The notes below the pieces were generated by a model that made no database searches, was not told where the DNA came from, and worked only from the letters and a program-made list of their open reading frames with translations. From the NCBI GenBank assembly GCA_013180625.2, contig SNVD02013250.1, forward strand, positions 124,001 through 188,000: a stretch of DNA of 64,000 nucleotides, given 5' to 3'. Below, in pieces: positions 12,173 to 24,374 of this stretch. The position numbers were made by a program, and so were the translations under genes. Numbering within the stretch: the first letter of the stretch is position 1; each line of letters begins with the position of its first letter. The DNA is from Boswellia sacra (Eukaryota; Streptophyta; Magnoliopsida; Sapindales; Burseraceae).

Positions 12173-13064
12173 TGCAGTTACAAATAACAACACATTAAAC
12201 TGTAATGTAAATTGGCATAGGAGGATTTTTACGTGGTTCGGTTATAAAACCTACATCCACGGACAGCTATGGAGCTGCAATTCACTAGGTTCTTATTTGT
12301 ACAATCTTTAGGGTCCTTTACAATGTTGACTCACTCTCACACATTAACCTAATCTTTGTAAAACAAAATCTTCGCAAAGATACTAAACTCTAGTGACACT
12401 GCCCACTCTCTGTCACAGGTAACTTAATAACATACTGTTAAGTTATACATAACACCCGATGTCTAACACAGAATTACATAAACACTCAACCCTCAAGTTA
12501 TCCCAAGTATCTACTAACTCACTCCGACTTAATCAACAACTCATTTACGATTTTTAAATCTCATACATGAACCAAAGACTCAACGAATCAAAGTAATAAA
12601 GACATTCCAATCTGTATTGAAGATCTTCTCTCAAATCATGGAATGCCGTGACCTATACTCTCAAAAACACAATCAAGTCCGCCAATGCTCAAAACTAGTT
12701 ATCAGCCGACTAAGTCATAAATTTATATATATATATATATTGAGAGGTCTGGTCGAAATCTCCTAAAAATCCTGTAAATATCTCAATCAAAATTACATTA
12801 GGATTAGGAGAAATAAAATAGAAAGTGTTATAGTTAAACTCCTAAAGGAATTTGGACACAATTAAATATTCTCCTATTCTAATTAGGATACAAGATATTA
12901 TATCCTAATCTAAAGAGATATTTATTACAGATCAAATACTTCCTAAAATATAATTCTAGAAACATTAAAATAGGAATAAAAATAATATTCTTGTTTTATC
13001 ACAAGTTGATCAAAATTTATCATGTGCATGACACATGCATATGCAGTAGACTTTGACACCAACA
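12173..13064 (-). repeat. LTR of copia remnant 1
   Basis: On the minus strand it runs from TGTTGGTGTCAAAG at 13064 to ...GTAACTGCA at 12173, giving TG...CA ends. The promoter/leader block with CGTGGTTCGG and CCACGGACAG (plus strand) sits near 12235-12270. A short (TA)n run is at 12725-12740. The inner border is uncertain because LINE sequence follows at once. No partner LTR is in the window. Confidence 0.55.
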
Positions 13065-14096
13065 GAAAGTTTTTATTTTTGTTTTTACCTTTTTATATGC
13101 TTTAGTGAATAGATTAACAAAATGATTAATTTTAGTTCCAACATGTAGTCATGTATGTGTGGAAAGCACCTTCAGCAGTATGCTCTTGGTATTGGACCTT
13201 TTCCACTTGTAACTGTCCACTCTTCGATTTCATTCAATAATGGTTCCTTTTTGGAGGAAAGAATATTCAAGTACATTGTTCCTTGACTCTTCGATTCCTT
13301 GTTCTTAACGAAAGGATTTTAATTCTTCCCAGATGATTAAATCTTTCATAATTCACGATAGTAGGAGCACATTCGTCACTGTCGGAACAAACAAATGATT
13401 TTGTTATTTCTGGAAATGATAATATATAAAGCTAAGTATTGATAGACCTCTACCTATTAACTTAATATTAGGTTTGTCATATGTACGTTCAATTCTGAAA
13501 TATTAAAGGTAAAATCCTTCATATAATTACATTTCCCTGAGATTTATTGGAAATGATAGGTCAATAATGATATATAGCCTGATCATTACATTTAAATATA
13601 CAAAATGATAATATTGTCTTCTAATAAGATTCGAGTTCAAGACCTACAAATAATCTAACCTGGTTCCGTGTAGCTTTCAGTTTATATAACTAGTAGACAA
13701 GTAGAGTACTATTGTCTCTTTGAATTTTATGTATATTGACTTCTAGATAATCAAGAAGGGAGGGAAGTTGAATTCGCAACAAAATATCCAAATTGGATTT
13801 ACAATATAAATTTGTTAGGGGGAGACTCGTAGATTAAGCAACGAAGAAAGGCAGTTATAGCATCCATTCGATCATTTGACAGAACTGGGATTATGAAATT
13901 GACTAACATTATCAAAATAGACTGTCATACAAATCAATGTGAAAATGGTCTTTTTAACGAATTCTCAATTGCACTATATATATATTTACTTAATTAACCT
14001 GAAGCATAGATCCAATAAGCTGCTAACTTGCCTCTATCTTCTGGACCCAATTGCATATATTTCATCCATGTGTGGAAGTTTATATATTTGGCAAAA
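13065..14096. other. Intergenic, and 5' region of peptide-gene copy 1
   Basis: No coding sequence seen. The last 120 bp (from about 13960, with CTCAATTGCACTATATATAT) resemble the region just upstream of copy 2 near 36025 and 37955, so they are its probable core promoter and 5' leader. Confidence 0.4.
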
Positions 14097-14776
14097 ATGA
14101 CAGTCTCAATGGACGCTCAAAGTCCTCGTGATGGCAGTTTTCATCGCATTTTTGTTGCTTATGTCCTCTGAGATGGCTACTGCTGTACTCCACGATGCAG
14201 CACCTTAACTCAAATTTGGTTAGTACACGAATTTTTATCTGAACACACTAATTTCGAACCGAAAGGTTCTTTACTGAGTCTAATAATATTATCGAACTAA
14301 CTAGAACATATATGGTATTATCTTTAGTTATTGGTCTTATTATATGCAATTCTCTTGTCGGTGTATTGGTTCATACTATTTCAAACACCTTTGTGACTTT
14401 TGCTGCCTTACATCAGCCCCGATATGCAAGGGTGGATCTATACTGGCCAGTGGCCACTATGCAATTGAAAAAAATAATAATAATAAATTTTATAGTAAAT
14501 TGTTTGATCTTAATAAAAAAATTCCATGTTTTCTCTTTTGCACCCCCATATATATACACGTTGTCTAATGCTTCAAGCTTCATGGTTGAATGCATAGCAC
14601 TCTTACTAAGCACAATAAGCAACAAATAATAAAAAATAACAATAATACGACAGTGTCTACAAGAAGTGTGTTTGACCAATTTCTTTCCATTTGCATGACC
14701 AAGGGCTCTTTTAGCTGGCTACAAAACAACTGGCCGAGGAGGATACAATTTACTGTAACCGTAGATTACATTATTA
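14097..14776 (+). pseudogene. Small secreted-peptide-like gene, copy 1 (broken)
   Basis: Homologous to 38042-39005. Exon 1 (14097-14218) matches copy 2 base for base over long stretches (CTCCTCTGAGATGGCT region), and exon 2 lies at about 14697-14776. It is disabled in several ways. The first ATG of copy 2 is lost. A 2-nt deletion early in exon 1 shifts frame. GAA is changed to a TAA stop near the exon end. The exon 2 acceptor CAG is changed to CAT at 14694-14696. Exon 2 still encodes RALLAGYKTTGRGGYN, the conserved block of the family. A transposon-like insertion follows 70 bp downstream. The peptide family is not identified. Confidence 0.65.
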
Positions 14777-15288
14777 GAAAGTCACGATGGCTATAAATAA
14801 CTGCAATCTGCAGAGAATTATGTGTTACAATGATTGGAGCTATGGACATGTTTGACGCGCGATATTATATAGTATTATTTTTAATAATTGTATTACATTG
14901 TATTGTATTGTATTAATTAATATTATGCATAATATATTGGATGTTTGGTGAAACATTGCATTGTACTATTTTTTATACTATACTGTACTATATTTATGTT
15001 TGGAGTATTTTTAAATTGTATTATATTATTTTTCATTTTAAAAATTAACAACATATTATTAAATATATTAAATATTATTTTTATACCAAATTAAATGAAT
15101 TAAATACTAAATAAAATAATTATAAGCTATAATTATAAAAATACATAATCTTCCTTATATTTAATTTATATAAATTTTACAAAAATAAAATAAAAATTTG
15201 ATATGAAATTTTTACAAAATTAAAATAACTCCTTCCACTCTCACCCACTTTTCTATTAGTTTCGCTCTTCCAATACGAAACCCAGCCA

Positions 15289-15290
<2 letters not shown>

Positions 15291-15333
<43 letters not shown>
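15291..15333. repeat. (CT)n microsatellite
   Basis: About 21 CT units directly upstream of the MYB relic. Confidence 0.95.
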
Positions 15334-15337
<4 letters not shown>

Positions 15338-15404
15338 TATGATCAAGAACTGAAAAAAAAAAAAGAAAACCGATGTCGTTTAATGAAACGAAGTGGAGCA
15401 AATC

Positions 15405-15680
15405 AAGGGATCGTGGAGCCCTGAAGAAGGCGAAGCTTTACAACAGCTTGTACAGAAGCATGGCCCCACGAACTAGTCGTTAGTGAGCAAATCAATCCTT
15501 GGAAGATCTGGGAAGTCTTGTTGGCTCAAGTGCTACAACCAGCTTCCGCCGGAGGTGGAGTACTAGGTGTTCTTACCTGAAGAGGACGAGACTATAGTAC
15601 GCACACACGCACATTTCAGGAACAAGTGGGCTACGATCGCGTGATTGCTCAACAGCCGTACCGACAACGTGATTAAGAAC
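15405..15680 (+). pseudogene. R2R3-MYB DNA-binding domain relic (MYB44-like, subgroup 22)
   Basis: One frame of 92 codons spans R2 and R3: KGSWSPEEGEALQQLVQKHG, then SLVSKSILGRSGKSC, QLPPEVEY, FLPEEDETIVRTHAHF and NKWATIA..LLNSRTDNVIKN. This order and the PEEDxTIxxAHAxxGNKWATIA signature are those of MYB44/70/73/77-type factors. Three in-frame stops sit where the family has Trp or Arg codons (TAG at 15474, TAG at 15564, TGA near 15652), as expected from G-to-A or C-to-T decay. The protein stops right after R3, so only the intronless DNA-binding part was captured. It is non-functional as a factor. Confidence 0.88.
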
Positions 15681-16038
15681 TTGGAGATGAGAAATGAAGA
15701 CTGAGATTAGAGAGAGTGACTGAGATAGCGATAGCGACAACGACAAAGAGGAGAGAGTGGGAGGTTGAGACGAGAGAGAGTGGGAGGTGGAGACGAGAGG
15801 AGAAGATCAGGATGGGAAAGGGAGATTAGAAATATTTTAAAGATTGTATTAATTTGTGTAGTGCAGAGTAATATAGTGATTTTTGTCTACATCAGGGAAT
15901 GTAATATTTATGTCATTAAATTATGCACTGCATTATTTAGTGTAGTGCAGAGCTTGTTCCAAACGCAAGAATTGTATAAATTAATCCAGTACAAAGTTTT
16001 TGTACAGTACAATGTGGGCTGCCAAACATGACCTATAT

Positions 16039-18629
16039 GTTTAATAATGAGATGTATGCTGATGTAATGAATGAAACAAGGTGAGTCACCCTTGATTCAA
16101 TGACATTATTAATTAGTGGATTTTCTACCATCAATTAGTGTAAAGAAGTAAAAAAAAACAAAAATTTTTGGGAGTCACAATCGTTTCTGCATTGGCAAAA
16201 CAGCCCAGAAGAAGGATATAGGCACGTAATATTCGATCAATGACTTACCAAATTATAGTTGCAAGTAAATTTTTACGATCTAGAAAACACCTCCACCCCA
16301 AGCCACACTATAATTAATTTTTTATTGAATTTACTCATTTATTATTCCTTTGAAGATTATCTAACAATTAAGTACTGCTGCATAGAAACATCCATTCATC
16401 ACATTGAGAATGAAAGGGTGGACGTCGAGTGTACAGTTGTGGGTGAATGAATTATCTCATATATGTGCCCGCCGTATGTACTGAAATACTTTTGTTGTGC
16501 TTAAGTATGAACAAATGGTCAACAATTTCATTGCCCACATGGTATGACATGTTAAACATAAATTCACGGCAATCGTTTAATTATACAGAAAATTTGATAA
16601 AATCTTAATTAACAAATAATCCAGAACTTGGTCCATTATGAGTGATCAGATCATTATGTGGTTCACTCGTCTGATTTTCTAGATATGATTCTTTTGTTGA
16701 GCACGGTGCATGGCTTTGCGGGTTAGCCAATGATCTTTGAATTGAAGATATATAAATTGGCATTAAGGCATCACTAGTCTTAATTAAAATGATTAATTTA
16801 AGATTCATTTATCTAATTACAAATTTGTTTGTATACGTGAGTTTGTAATCATTTTATTTTCAGTTTATGAGTGAGGCATTTGCTTCTCCAAGTATGCAAT
16901 ACATCTCTTTTCTAATTAGCACTCTTATTATTAGTTTCAACCTATGCAATTAAAAACAGATTGCTAGATCAGCTTTATCACATGATGAATATAATTGAAA
17001 TAAATATATTTCAAATAAAAACTTATCGAACATGATTTATAAAAATTTGTAGATATAAAAATATTTTAATCAATAGATCATATAGGCTATAAAAAAATTC
17101 TTCTTTATTAGAATTTTCTATTAAAAAAATTGTTAAGTCATCAAACTTTTATCGGTTAAATGGATTAATTAGAAATCATGAAGATTGTTTGATAAACTTT
17201 TTAAATTTTAAAATAATGAGTGTACTAAAACATAGTAGTGAGAGGGTATTTTTTTGGGGTACATCTCTATCTCTTTCACAAGTTTTAATTTCATTAATGC
17301 ATGCATCTTTCCAACCAAGTTATCTACAATTATCTTTTAGATGTAAAGGTGTTAACATTCTTGATTTTTAATTTTAAAATGAAAATACTAAAAATAGAAA
17401 ATATTTAAATAAATTGCCAGTTTATTAAATCTTTTTTAATGTAAAAAAGTAGTTTTTTTTTTTTTACTTTTAGAAAAATCTTCTTTTTTAATGGTCATAT
17501 AACCAAGTTCAACATTAAGTTATGAATATATTCTCATTTTATTGTTTGTATATATATGTAGGAATCGAAGCATCTCTCACACAACTTTGTATGTCCATAC
17601 TAGATAAATCTAATATTATTAAACAAATTGGATAAACATCTAATAAGATATCGAGCTGCCAACAATACCTTTGAAAAACTTGACCGAATGACTATGAAAG
17701 TATGTCAATACTTCCACATATTATGGGTAACGTAGGAGACAGCTCTAGTTTTCCGATGGAAAATCTTTAGAATTACCATTACTTAGCTTTCAATTCGCCT
17801 CTAACCATCAAATCAAATATTAATAACCCGTCCTCCTCTCTTTGAAACAAAGGGCACTTCTGGTTCTATTGGTGCTTGAAACAATTTTTTCTTCTGTATA
17901 TTACTCTATCTCTAGACTCAATAATTCTCTATGAGGAACTATTGAACTCAATCACTTGCTGCCATTACTCTTCAGTTTTCTATTGACGTATATTCTGTAG
18001 AGGTACTCAAATTAGATCAATGACCGATTTCTAGGTTTCGTCGTAAACCTAATTGATTTATTTTTATTATGTAGATCAATAGCTCAAACCTCACTCAAAG
18101 GTAGGCATCTCCCATTTTTATAGGAACTTCTATAGCAAAAACAATGGTATCTCCAATTATAGCCCCTCTAGGATGCAAAATATATCTTATTTAACAGCTA
18201 AATACTTGCTAACCAATAACGAATTTTTTTTTTTTTGGCTAATTCTCGACAGTTTCTTTTTTAATCACAATTAGTTGGCTACTAATATTCCGCATTTATG
18301 TTTTGCAACACCATTTGTGTAAAAATGATGAGAGTTTACTGATTATATATACAATCATATGCAAATGGCGACAGGAAAGGAGGCCCTGTTTGGCAGCAAT
18401 CTTACTATAATGATAGGATTTTAAAAAATTAAACTCGATCCTGCCCTGCTTTAGAGCCAACTCATTAATTTTTTTTATTTATAATATTTTTAGCAATCTC
18501 TTTAGTATCACTCTGTCTTCTTCGACAACATTTTACTGCATGTAACAATCAAGTTGCCCTCTATGTAGATACAAATCCTATTTTCTTACGAACCAAAGCA
18601 TATTGAACCATGCATTGGTATTTAACATA
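16039..18629. other. Intergenic, no gene recognised
   Basis: The first 100 bp continue the 3' flank of peptide-gene copy 1. The rest is AT-rich with only short chance frames, and no terminal repeats or domains were recognised. Confidence 0.5.
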
Positions 18630-18637
18630 GTCCAAAC

Positions 18638-20736
18638 TAGGCTTGGCAATTTGCCCCACCGAATCCGGGCCCTTGGTGTGCCCCGCAAAATCGGGGTAAG
18701 GCAAAACCCGCCCCAAAACGGTAAACTAGTTTTGCCCCATCCGGGGCGAGTCCGGGTCCGGGACACAGCTCTTGGACCCGTTGCCCCGCCCCACCCCGCC
18801 CCGCAAGATATAGGGGCGTATTTGCAAAATTTTAAACTACTGGCACTATCAAAATTTTTTGGGTTATATTTGTTAAATTTTCATGTATATGAATTCTTAA
18901 TAATTTTACAAACACTGCAAATACTTTAATAAAAGTTACATTTTAATTAATAATTAACATCTTTTAATATATTAACATCAATTTAGTTTTGTTATAATAA
19001 CAAAATAAAATATTTGTATTTTATGGTAATTAAATTTGTATAATATATATAATCTTGACATAGATTATTAAATGCTAATTAAATTATTAAAATATTAACA
19101 ATATCATTTTCAAAATGTATACATTTAATATAATCAATATATTATTTTCTAAATATGTAACTAGAACTATGATAAAAATAATCTTATAACCTTCAATATA
19201 TAATTTATCGTAATTTAAATTAATTAATTAAATTATTAATGTTTCATAAATATATATAACTTTAATTAATTGGTATATGCCAATCATATTATCACTATTA
19301 TTAGATTTAAATTAAATCAATATGCTATTGAAAAGTTATTTAATTGTATTATCAATTATTGAAAAAATTGTCAATTAACTAATTTACAAGCATTGATACA
19401 CTTTTAACATTATTTCTAATAGAGTATATAACATTATTACTAATAAAATCAATTAGTAATTAATGATAATTAAATATTTGTATTTTATAGTAACTAAATT
19501 TGTATAATATATACAATCTTAATATAGATTACTAAGTACTAATTAAATTATTGCAATATTAACAATATTATTTTCAAAATGTATACCTTTAATATAATCA
19601 ATGTATTATTTTCTATATATGTAAATAGAAATATGATAAAAATAATCTTATAACATTAAATATATGATTTATCGTAATTTAAATTAATTAATTAAATTAT
19701 TAATATTTTATAAATATATATAATGTTAATTAATTGGTATATGTCAATCATATTATTACTATTATTATATTGAAATTAAATCAACATGCTACTGAAAATT
19801 TATTTAATTGTATTATCAACTATTTGAAAATTTATCAATTAACTAGTTTACAATCAATAATACACTTTTAACATTATTTCTAATAGGGTATGTAACATTA
19901 TTACCAATAAAATCAAATGGTAATTAAATATTTGTATTTTATAGTAATTAAATTTGTATAATATATACAATATTAGAATCTTGATATAGATTACTAAATA
20001 CTAATTAAATTATTGCAATATTAACAAGATTATTTTCAAAATGTATCCCTTTAATATAATCAATATATTATTTTCTAAATATGTAAATAGAAAAATGATA
20101 AAAATAATCTTATAACATTAAATATATGATTTATCGTAATTTAAATTAATTAATTAAATTATTAATATTTCATAAATATTTATAATGTTAACTAATTGGT
20201 ATATGAATATGCCAATCATATTATTACTATTATTATATTGAAATTAAATCAACATGCTATTGAAAAATTATTTAATTGTATTATCAACTATTTAAAAAAT
20301 TTGTCAATTAATTAGTTTACAAGCAATAATACACTTTTAACATTATTTCTAATAGAGTATGTAACATTATTACTAATAAAATCAAATGATAATACACAAC
20401 TATTTTGATTTAGTTTGAAGATATATTATTTTTATGATTGTTAAAAAATGATCATAATTATAAATAATATGATAAAAAATTGAGAATAAAGTAATTTGTA
20501 AATATGTAAATATTACAGGGGGACGAGATTGTAAAAAATATAAATATTATAGGGGTGTAATTGTAAAAGAATAAATGTTTAGGGGCGGGAGGGTCTGGAT
20601 CCGCTCAAATTTTTTTTGTCCTGCCCTACCCCGCCCCGCATAGGGGCAATGGGGTGGGACGGGGTAAAAAATAGTTGAGCACGGCAGGGCTGGGTACCTA
20701 CCGCCCTGGACCTGCCTTGCCCCATTGCCAACCCTA
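18638..20736. mobile_element. Non-autonomous hAT-type element
   Basis: The ends TAGGCTTGGCAA and TTGCCAACCCTA are inverted, and the flanking 8-mers GTCCAAAC (18630-18637) and GTCGAAAC (20737-20744) match at 7 of 8 positions, the hAT target duplication length. GC-rich subterminal regions (about 18655-18810 and 20580-20730) with repeated CCCCGCCCC and CCGGG motifs contrast sharply with the AT-rich core. No transposase frame is present, so it would need a transposase supplied from elsewhere. Confidence 0.85.
19011..20393. repeat. Three-copy tandem repeat of about 460 bp inside the hAT element
   Basis: Units begin with TATTTGTATTTTATRGTAA at 19011, 19475 and 19929 (periods 464 and 454 bp). Each contains TTTATCGTAATTTAAATTAA and AACATTATTTCTAATAG. 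Units 2 and 3 look more alike than unit 1. Confidence 0.9.
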
Positions 20737-20744
20737 GTCGAAAC

Positions 20745-22430
20745 CGGTTATATTCCCACAAAGAATAACCAACTTGCACATAAAATATTCTCAGGGCCTT
20801 TTGCTGACTGCATATTTTCAAAGTCTTCTTTGCAATTGGGGGCAATATATTATGGAGAAAACATCAATCGTACATAGAGAGTGCGAAAATTGTTTTAGAG
20901 CCTTTGATTCTTGAAGCCTTACTAGCTAAGAATTGCTTGTCAAAGAAGAGATTTTTCTCTCATACTTCCCTTTTGCTCAAAATGTGGATTATTGGCTTTT
21001 AAATCTAGAAACTAATGACTCGAGCTATTTTTACTCATAAAGATTATTGGCTTGCAAAATAACCCTAAATAAAGACCTAATCATACAAATAACCCTGACG
21101 TTTTTAAAATATCAACAATGACCTTACCATTAGTCAATTCCATTAAAATTGAAGTCTAACGCATGTAAAAGCGATTAAATGACTTCTATTCGCTTATTTT
21201 GTTTTCTTATCTATTAATTACTTTGTGTTTGATATGTACTAATAAATTAAGAAATTAATTTCATTTGTAGTCCTAAAATATAATTCATTTGCTAATTCTA
21301 AACAGAATTGAGATTTTGTCTACACTATATTAAAAATAAATTAAAATGATATAAGAGATAAAATTTTGTTATAATAATCAATTTGATAATATTTTATTGA
21401 CCTTTATTTGTATCACCATCAATATTAAATATTTGAAAAAAATTATCTCTTCATTTTAGTTTCTAATAAATTATTATTAAATAATTAATTAATTAAAATG
21501 ATAAATCATTTCATTAATTTTTCACTAAAACATATAAAAACATACAAAAAAACAAAAACAAAAACAAAAACTTTACGGTCACACAAAATTCTAATTTACA
21601 ATACCTTAATCTATGTTTCTAAAAAAAATTCAAATACATATCAATTAACAAAGAATAGAATTAAAATTAGAGATAATATTGTTAAAAAGTTGTTTATTGT
21701 TAGATTATCACTTAAAGTTACCTTTTTGCTCTTTAGATGTTAAATCTAAAGGAATTCTATTAATGGTAGGGTCATGAATAATATTATGAAGAACAACATG
21801 ATTATTTTTAATATTAGACTTTAGTTCATGATTATCCATAATATTTATTCCTTTCAAGTGTGGAGATAAGGGCTGATTAGGTGATTTGTGGGTGTTGAAT
21901 AGAACTACCCAAAATCTAGATTCGTTATTGGATCAAATCAGATTCAATCAAATGTCAAATCCATTGGTTTTGGAATTTGGAACCAACCAATAATAAAATT
22001 ATGGAAGTTAATTTGGTTTTAGGAATTTGAAGAAACTAGTGATTTTGACTAATATTTGGAATTCGACTTCCTAAATTAGAATTTTCTAATTAGGGTTGAT
22101 TTCCTGATTGATAATATATAATCTTCTATTTTAATTATGATCTATGTTTAGTATTTTCTCTTCCCTTATAATAATTTTATTAAATAATTTCACTTTTGAC
22201 TGAATCCTTGTTATAAAGTTTAATAAGATTATAATTTCCTCTAACTCAACTTCTATAAGCCTAAAATAATGATATTCTTTCCAAATCCTATTCCAAAATT
22301 TGTATGCTAAATAATGTGTATTTAATTATAAATTGACAAAGTGGATGGAGTTGGTGATATAATGAATGTTATGATAGTTTTAAATTTATGCAAAATGATT
22401 TAGATGTGCTTTTATTTTGTATTTTTCTCT
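20745..22430. other. Intergenic, with a possible MITE
   Basis: No genes seen. Contains the inverted-repeat element described separately at 21056-21846. The remainder is AT-rich. Confidence 0.45.
21056..21846. mobile_element. Possible MITE with long imperfect inverted repeats
   Basis: The left 85 bp (CCTAAATAAAGACCTAAT ... TGACCTTACCATTAG) align with the reverse complement of the right end (GAACTAAAGTCTAAT ... TGACCCTACCATTAA). A third, lone copy of this end occurs at about 29690-29790. The target duplication was not determined, so exact borders and superfamily are open. Confidence 0.45.
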
Positions 22431-22739
22431 CACTACAAGAAAAATGAGAATAGATGACTGACACTCTATGACAGAAATCGTTATATCATCAAAGGATGAT
22501 AGACTCATGATAGAATTATGATCTGTCAGAAATTTTATGATGTAAATATGATACATTTTTTGTCTATCAAGAATTGATAACAGAATAGTGATAGAAATTA
22601 ACTCTATCAAAAACTTTGTGAAAGAAATTTTTTATTGACTATGTTTGACCAATTTTTAAATTAATACTTTATTAATTAAAAACAAAACGCAGAGTTTTTG
22701 TGGTCAAATAATTTTCTTATTAAATATGCAAAATGAAAC

Positions 22740-23079
22740 AAAATCCTTAGCTCTCCATTTTTAACTCTCCCTCGCCCTCTTTAACCCCTAGCCGCTCAAA
22801 GAAACTTGGTAAAAAACATAATCTTTCGATTTCTAGCTTCCCTCTTCTCAGTCAATCACTTTCCCTTTCTATTCTATTTCACTTTTCCTTCGATCGCTCA
22901 CTATTTCACTATTTCTTTTCTCCTTCGATCGTTCACCCCCAAAAACTCTCCATGGATATATCCTTTCATTCACTTTCAGGTCTGACTCTCGATTTTAGAT
23001 CATCTTTTGATTGATTTCATCTTTCATGTTTTCATCTTGCTTTAATCGTCAACAAGCCAAATGCACAAACAAACAAATC
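22740..23079 (+). promoter_or_regulatory. Leader/promoter-like module of CACTA B
   Basis: A pyrimidine-rich, moderately GC stretch between the subterminal repeats and the first captured ATG. It contains CCCTAGCCGCTCAAAGAAA (about 22786-22804) followed by a TTTCGATTTC block. The same block occurs in reverse in CACTA C near 34980-35005. A 5' UTR or promoter role is inferred from its position just before the TPI start codon. Confidence 0.45.
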
Positions 23080-23944
23080 ATGGCCCGAAAGTTCTTCGTC
23101 GGTAGTACTTGGAAATGCGTAATTCTCGCTCTCTGTCTGTCCTCTCACTACAAGAAGTTTTTGCATATTTGTCATTTTGTAAGTTTTTTAATTGGCGGTT
23201 TTTAAAAAAAGTGAGATGTATAACATAGGACTAGAAGTCAAGCCTGCCTATTCATCTTATTTGTCATTTTTTGTCTTTATTTAATCACATATTTATCACA
23301 TATTTATAAAAGTGTCACAAGTATATAAATATGTAATCTTTCCCTTTTCCCTCTCACATTTCCCTCTATTTTTTTCATTTCCGCTTATCTTTTCATTTTT
23401 TTTCCTTTCAAGTATCTGAATATAATATTTTGAATTTCAATAAAACAAAAAAGTAAAAAATATGAAAATAATGATTAAATAATATAATTTGATATTTCAA
23501 TTAAAATTAAAAGTTTTAAAATCCTTAAATAAAAGATAATATTATTGATATATGAAAAAAATAAATTTTTAGATATTAATTTGTAGAAAAGTAAAATTTT
23601 AAATGTGGAAATTGTATGAAATAAACAAAATTATTTATAATTTAAAATTGATGAAAATCAAATTATTTAAATTTTTTTGATAAAAATTAATGAGTTAAGA
23701 ATCTCAAATAAATTGTATTTTGAAAAAATATAACATTTATGCTTAAGTAAAAATCTCAAATAATATAACATTTTTTGTCATATTAAAAAAATGGGGGGAT
23801 AAATATGTAAAAGCAATAAAAAGCCCTCCTTCATTTTTAGGTTCCCACTTATTCTATTTCACTTTCCCTCTCTGTCTTTACCCTAACTCAATAAAAATTT
23901 CTTTCCTTCTCTCTTTCGATTACTTACACTTAAACCCAATTTAC

Positions 23945-23948
<4 letters not shown>

Positions 23949-23978
<30 letters not shown>

Positions 23979-23979
23979 T
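23949..23979. repeat. (CT)n microsatellite
   Basis: About 15 CT units in the pyrimidine-rich leader of the nested CACTA. Confidence 0.9.
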
Positions 23980-24374
23980 TCACTTCCCCTCCTTCTATTT
24001 CAATCTTTCGCTTTCTCTCATTCACATTTGCCACTCACTTCATCATTCATGGCTCACTCCCTCATTCAGCCACTAACTTGTCAATCGGCTATTGAGTCAT
24101 CAATTAGCTCCCTCATCCATTTCATGACTCGTCACTTATCATTAATCGCACGCTTGGTTTTGTTTTTATAGAAGAGAAATCAGCGACATGCAGAGGTGAA
24201 ATCTGTCTCAAGAAAGCCATTTTTTTACTGAAAAGCTTGGTTATTTCTGGTTCAAGTTCTCATCTTTCGTTGGATTCTTCTGGTACTTCGTGCTTTTCTC
24301 TTTATTTTGCTTTATGGGTATTGCTTAAAACTCGAATTTTTTTTTTTAGGTATTACAGATAACAAATCTGTTTG

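Larger units (their letters stand above)
10345..13064 (-). mobile_element. Ty1/copia remnant 1 (gag and one LTR)
   Basis: Minus-strand order is LTR (13064-12173), a LINE fragment, then gag (11192-10345), which is cut off by the right end of CACTA A. Protease, integrase and RT are absent here and would lie beyond the CACTA insertion, outside the window. The LTR has the usual copia leader wording near its inner end (a GTGGATGTAGG...GAACCACGT-type block on the minus strand). Confidence 0.65.
14846..16029 (+). mobile_element. MITE-like insertion carrying a MYB fragment
   Basis: Relative to peptide-gene copy 2, this segment interrupts the 3' region: AATTATG...TATGG lies before it and AATAATGAG...ATGTAATGAATGAA after it. 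The ends are weak inverted repeats (ACATGTTTGACG and ...GCCAAACAT). The flanking 9-mers GAGCTATGG and GACCTATAT agree at 6 of 9 positions, as an aged target duplication would. It contains a CT microsatellite and an R2R3-MYB relic. The superfamily is unassigned; a Mutator-type 9-bp duplication is possible. Confidence 0.5.

Noticed and set aside
15177..15401. Minus-strand frame with a run of Arg-Glu repeats
   Set aside because: It is the translation of the CT microsatellite.
19011..20393. Centromeric or satellite array
   Set aside because: Only three units, confined within hAT ends with an 8-bp target duplication.
21498..21743. 81-codon plus-strand frame rich in Lys/Thr
   Set aside because: Low-complexity AT-rich DNA inside the possible MITE; no domain and no codon bias.
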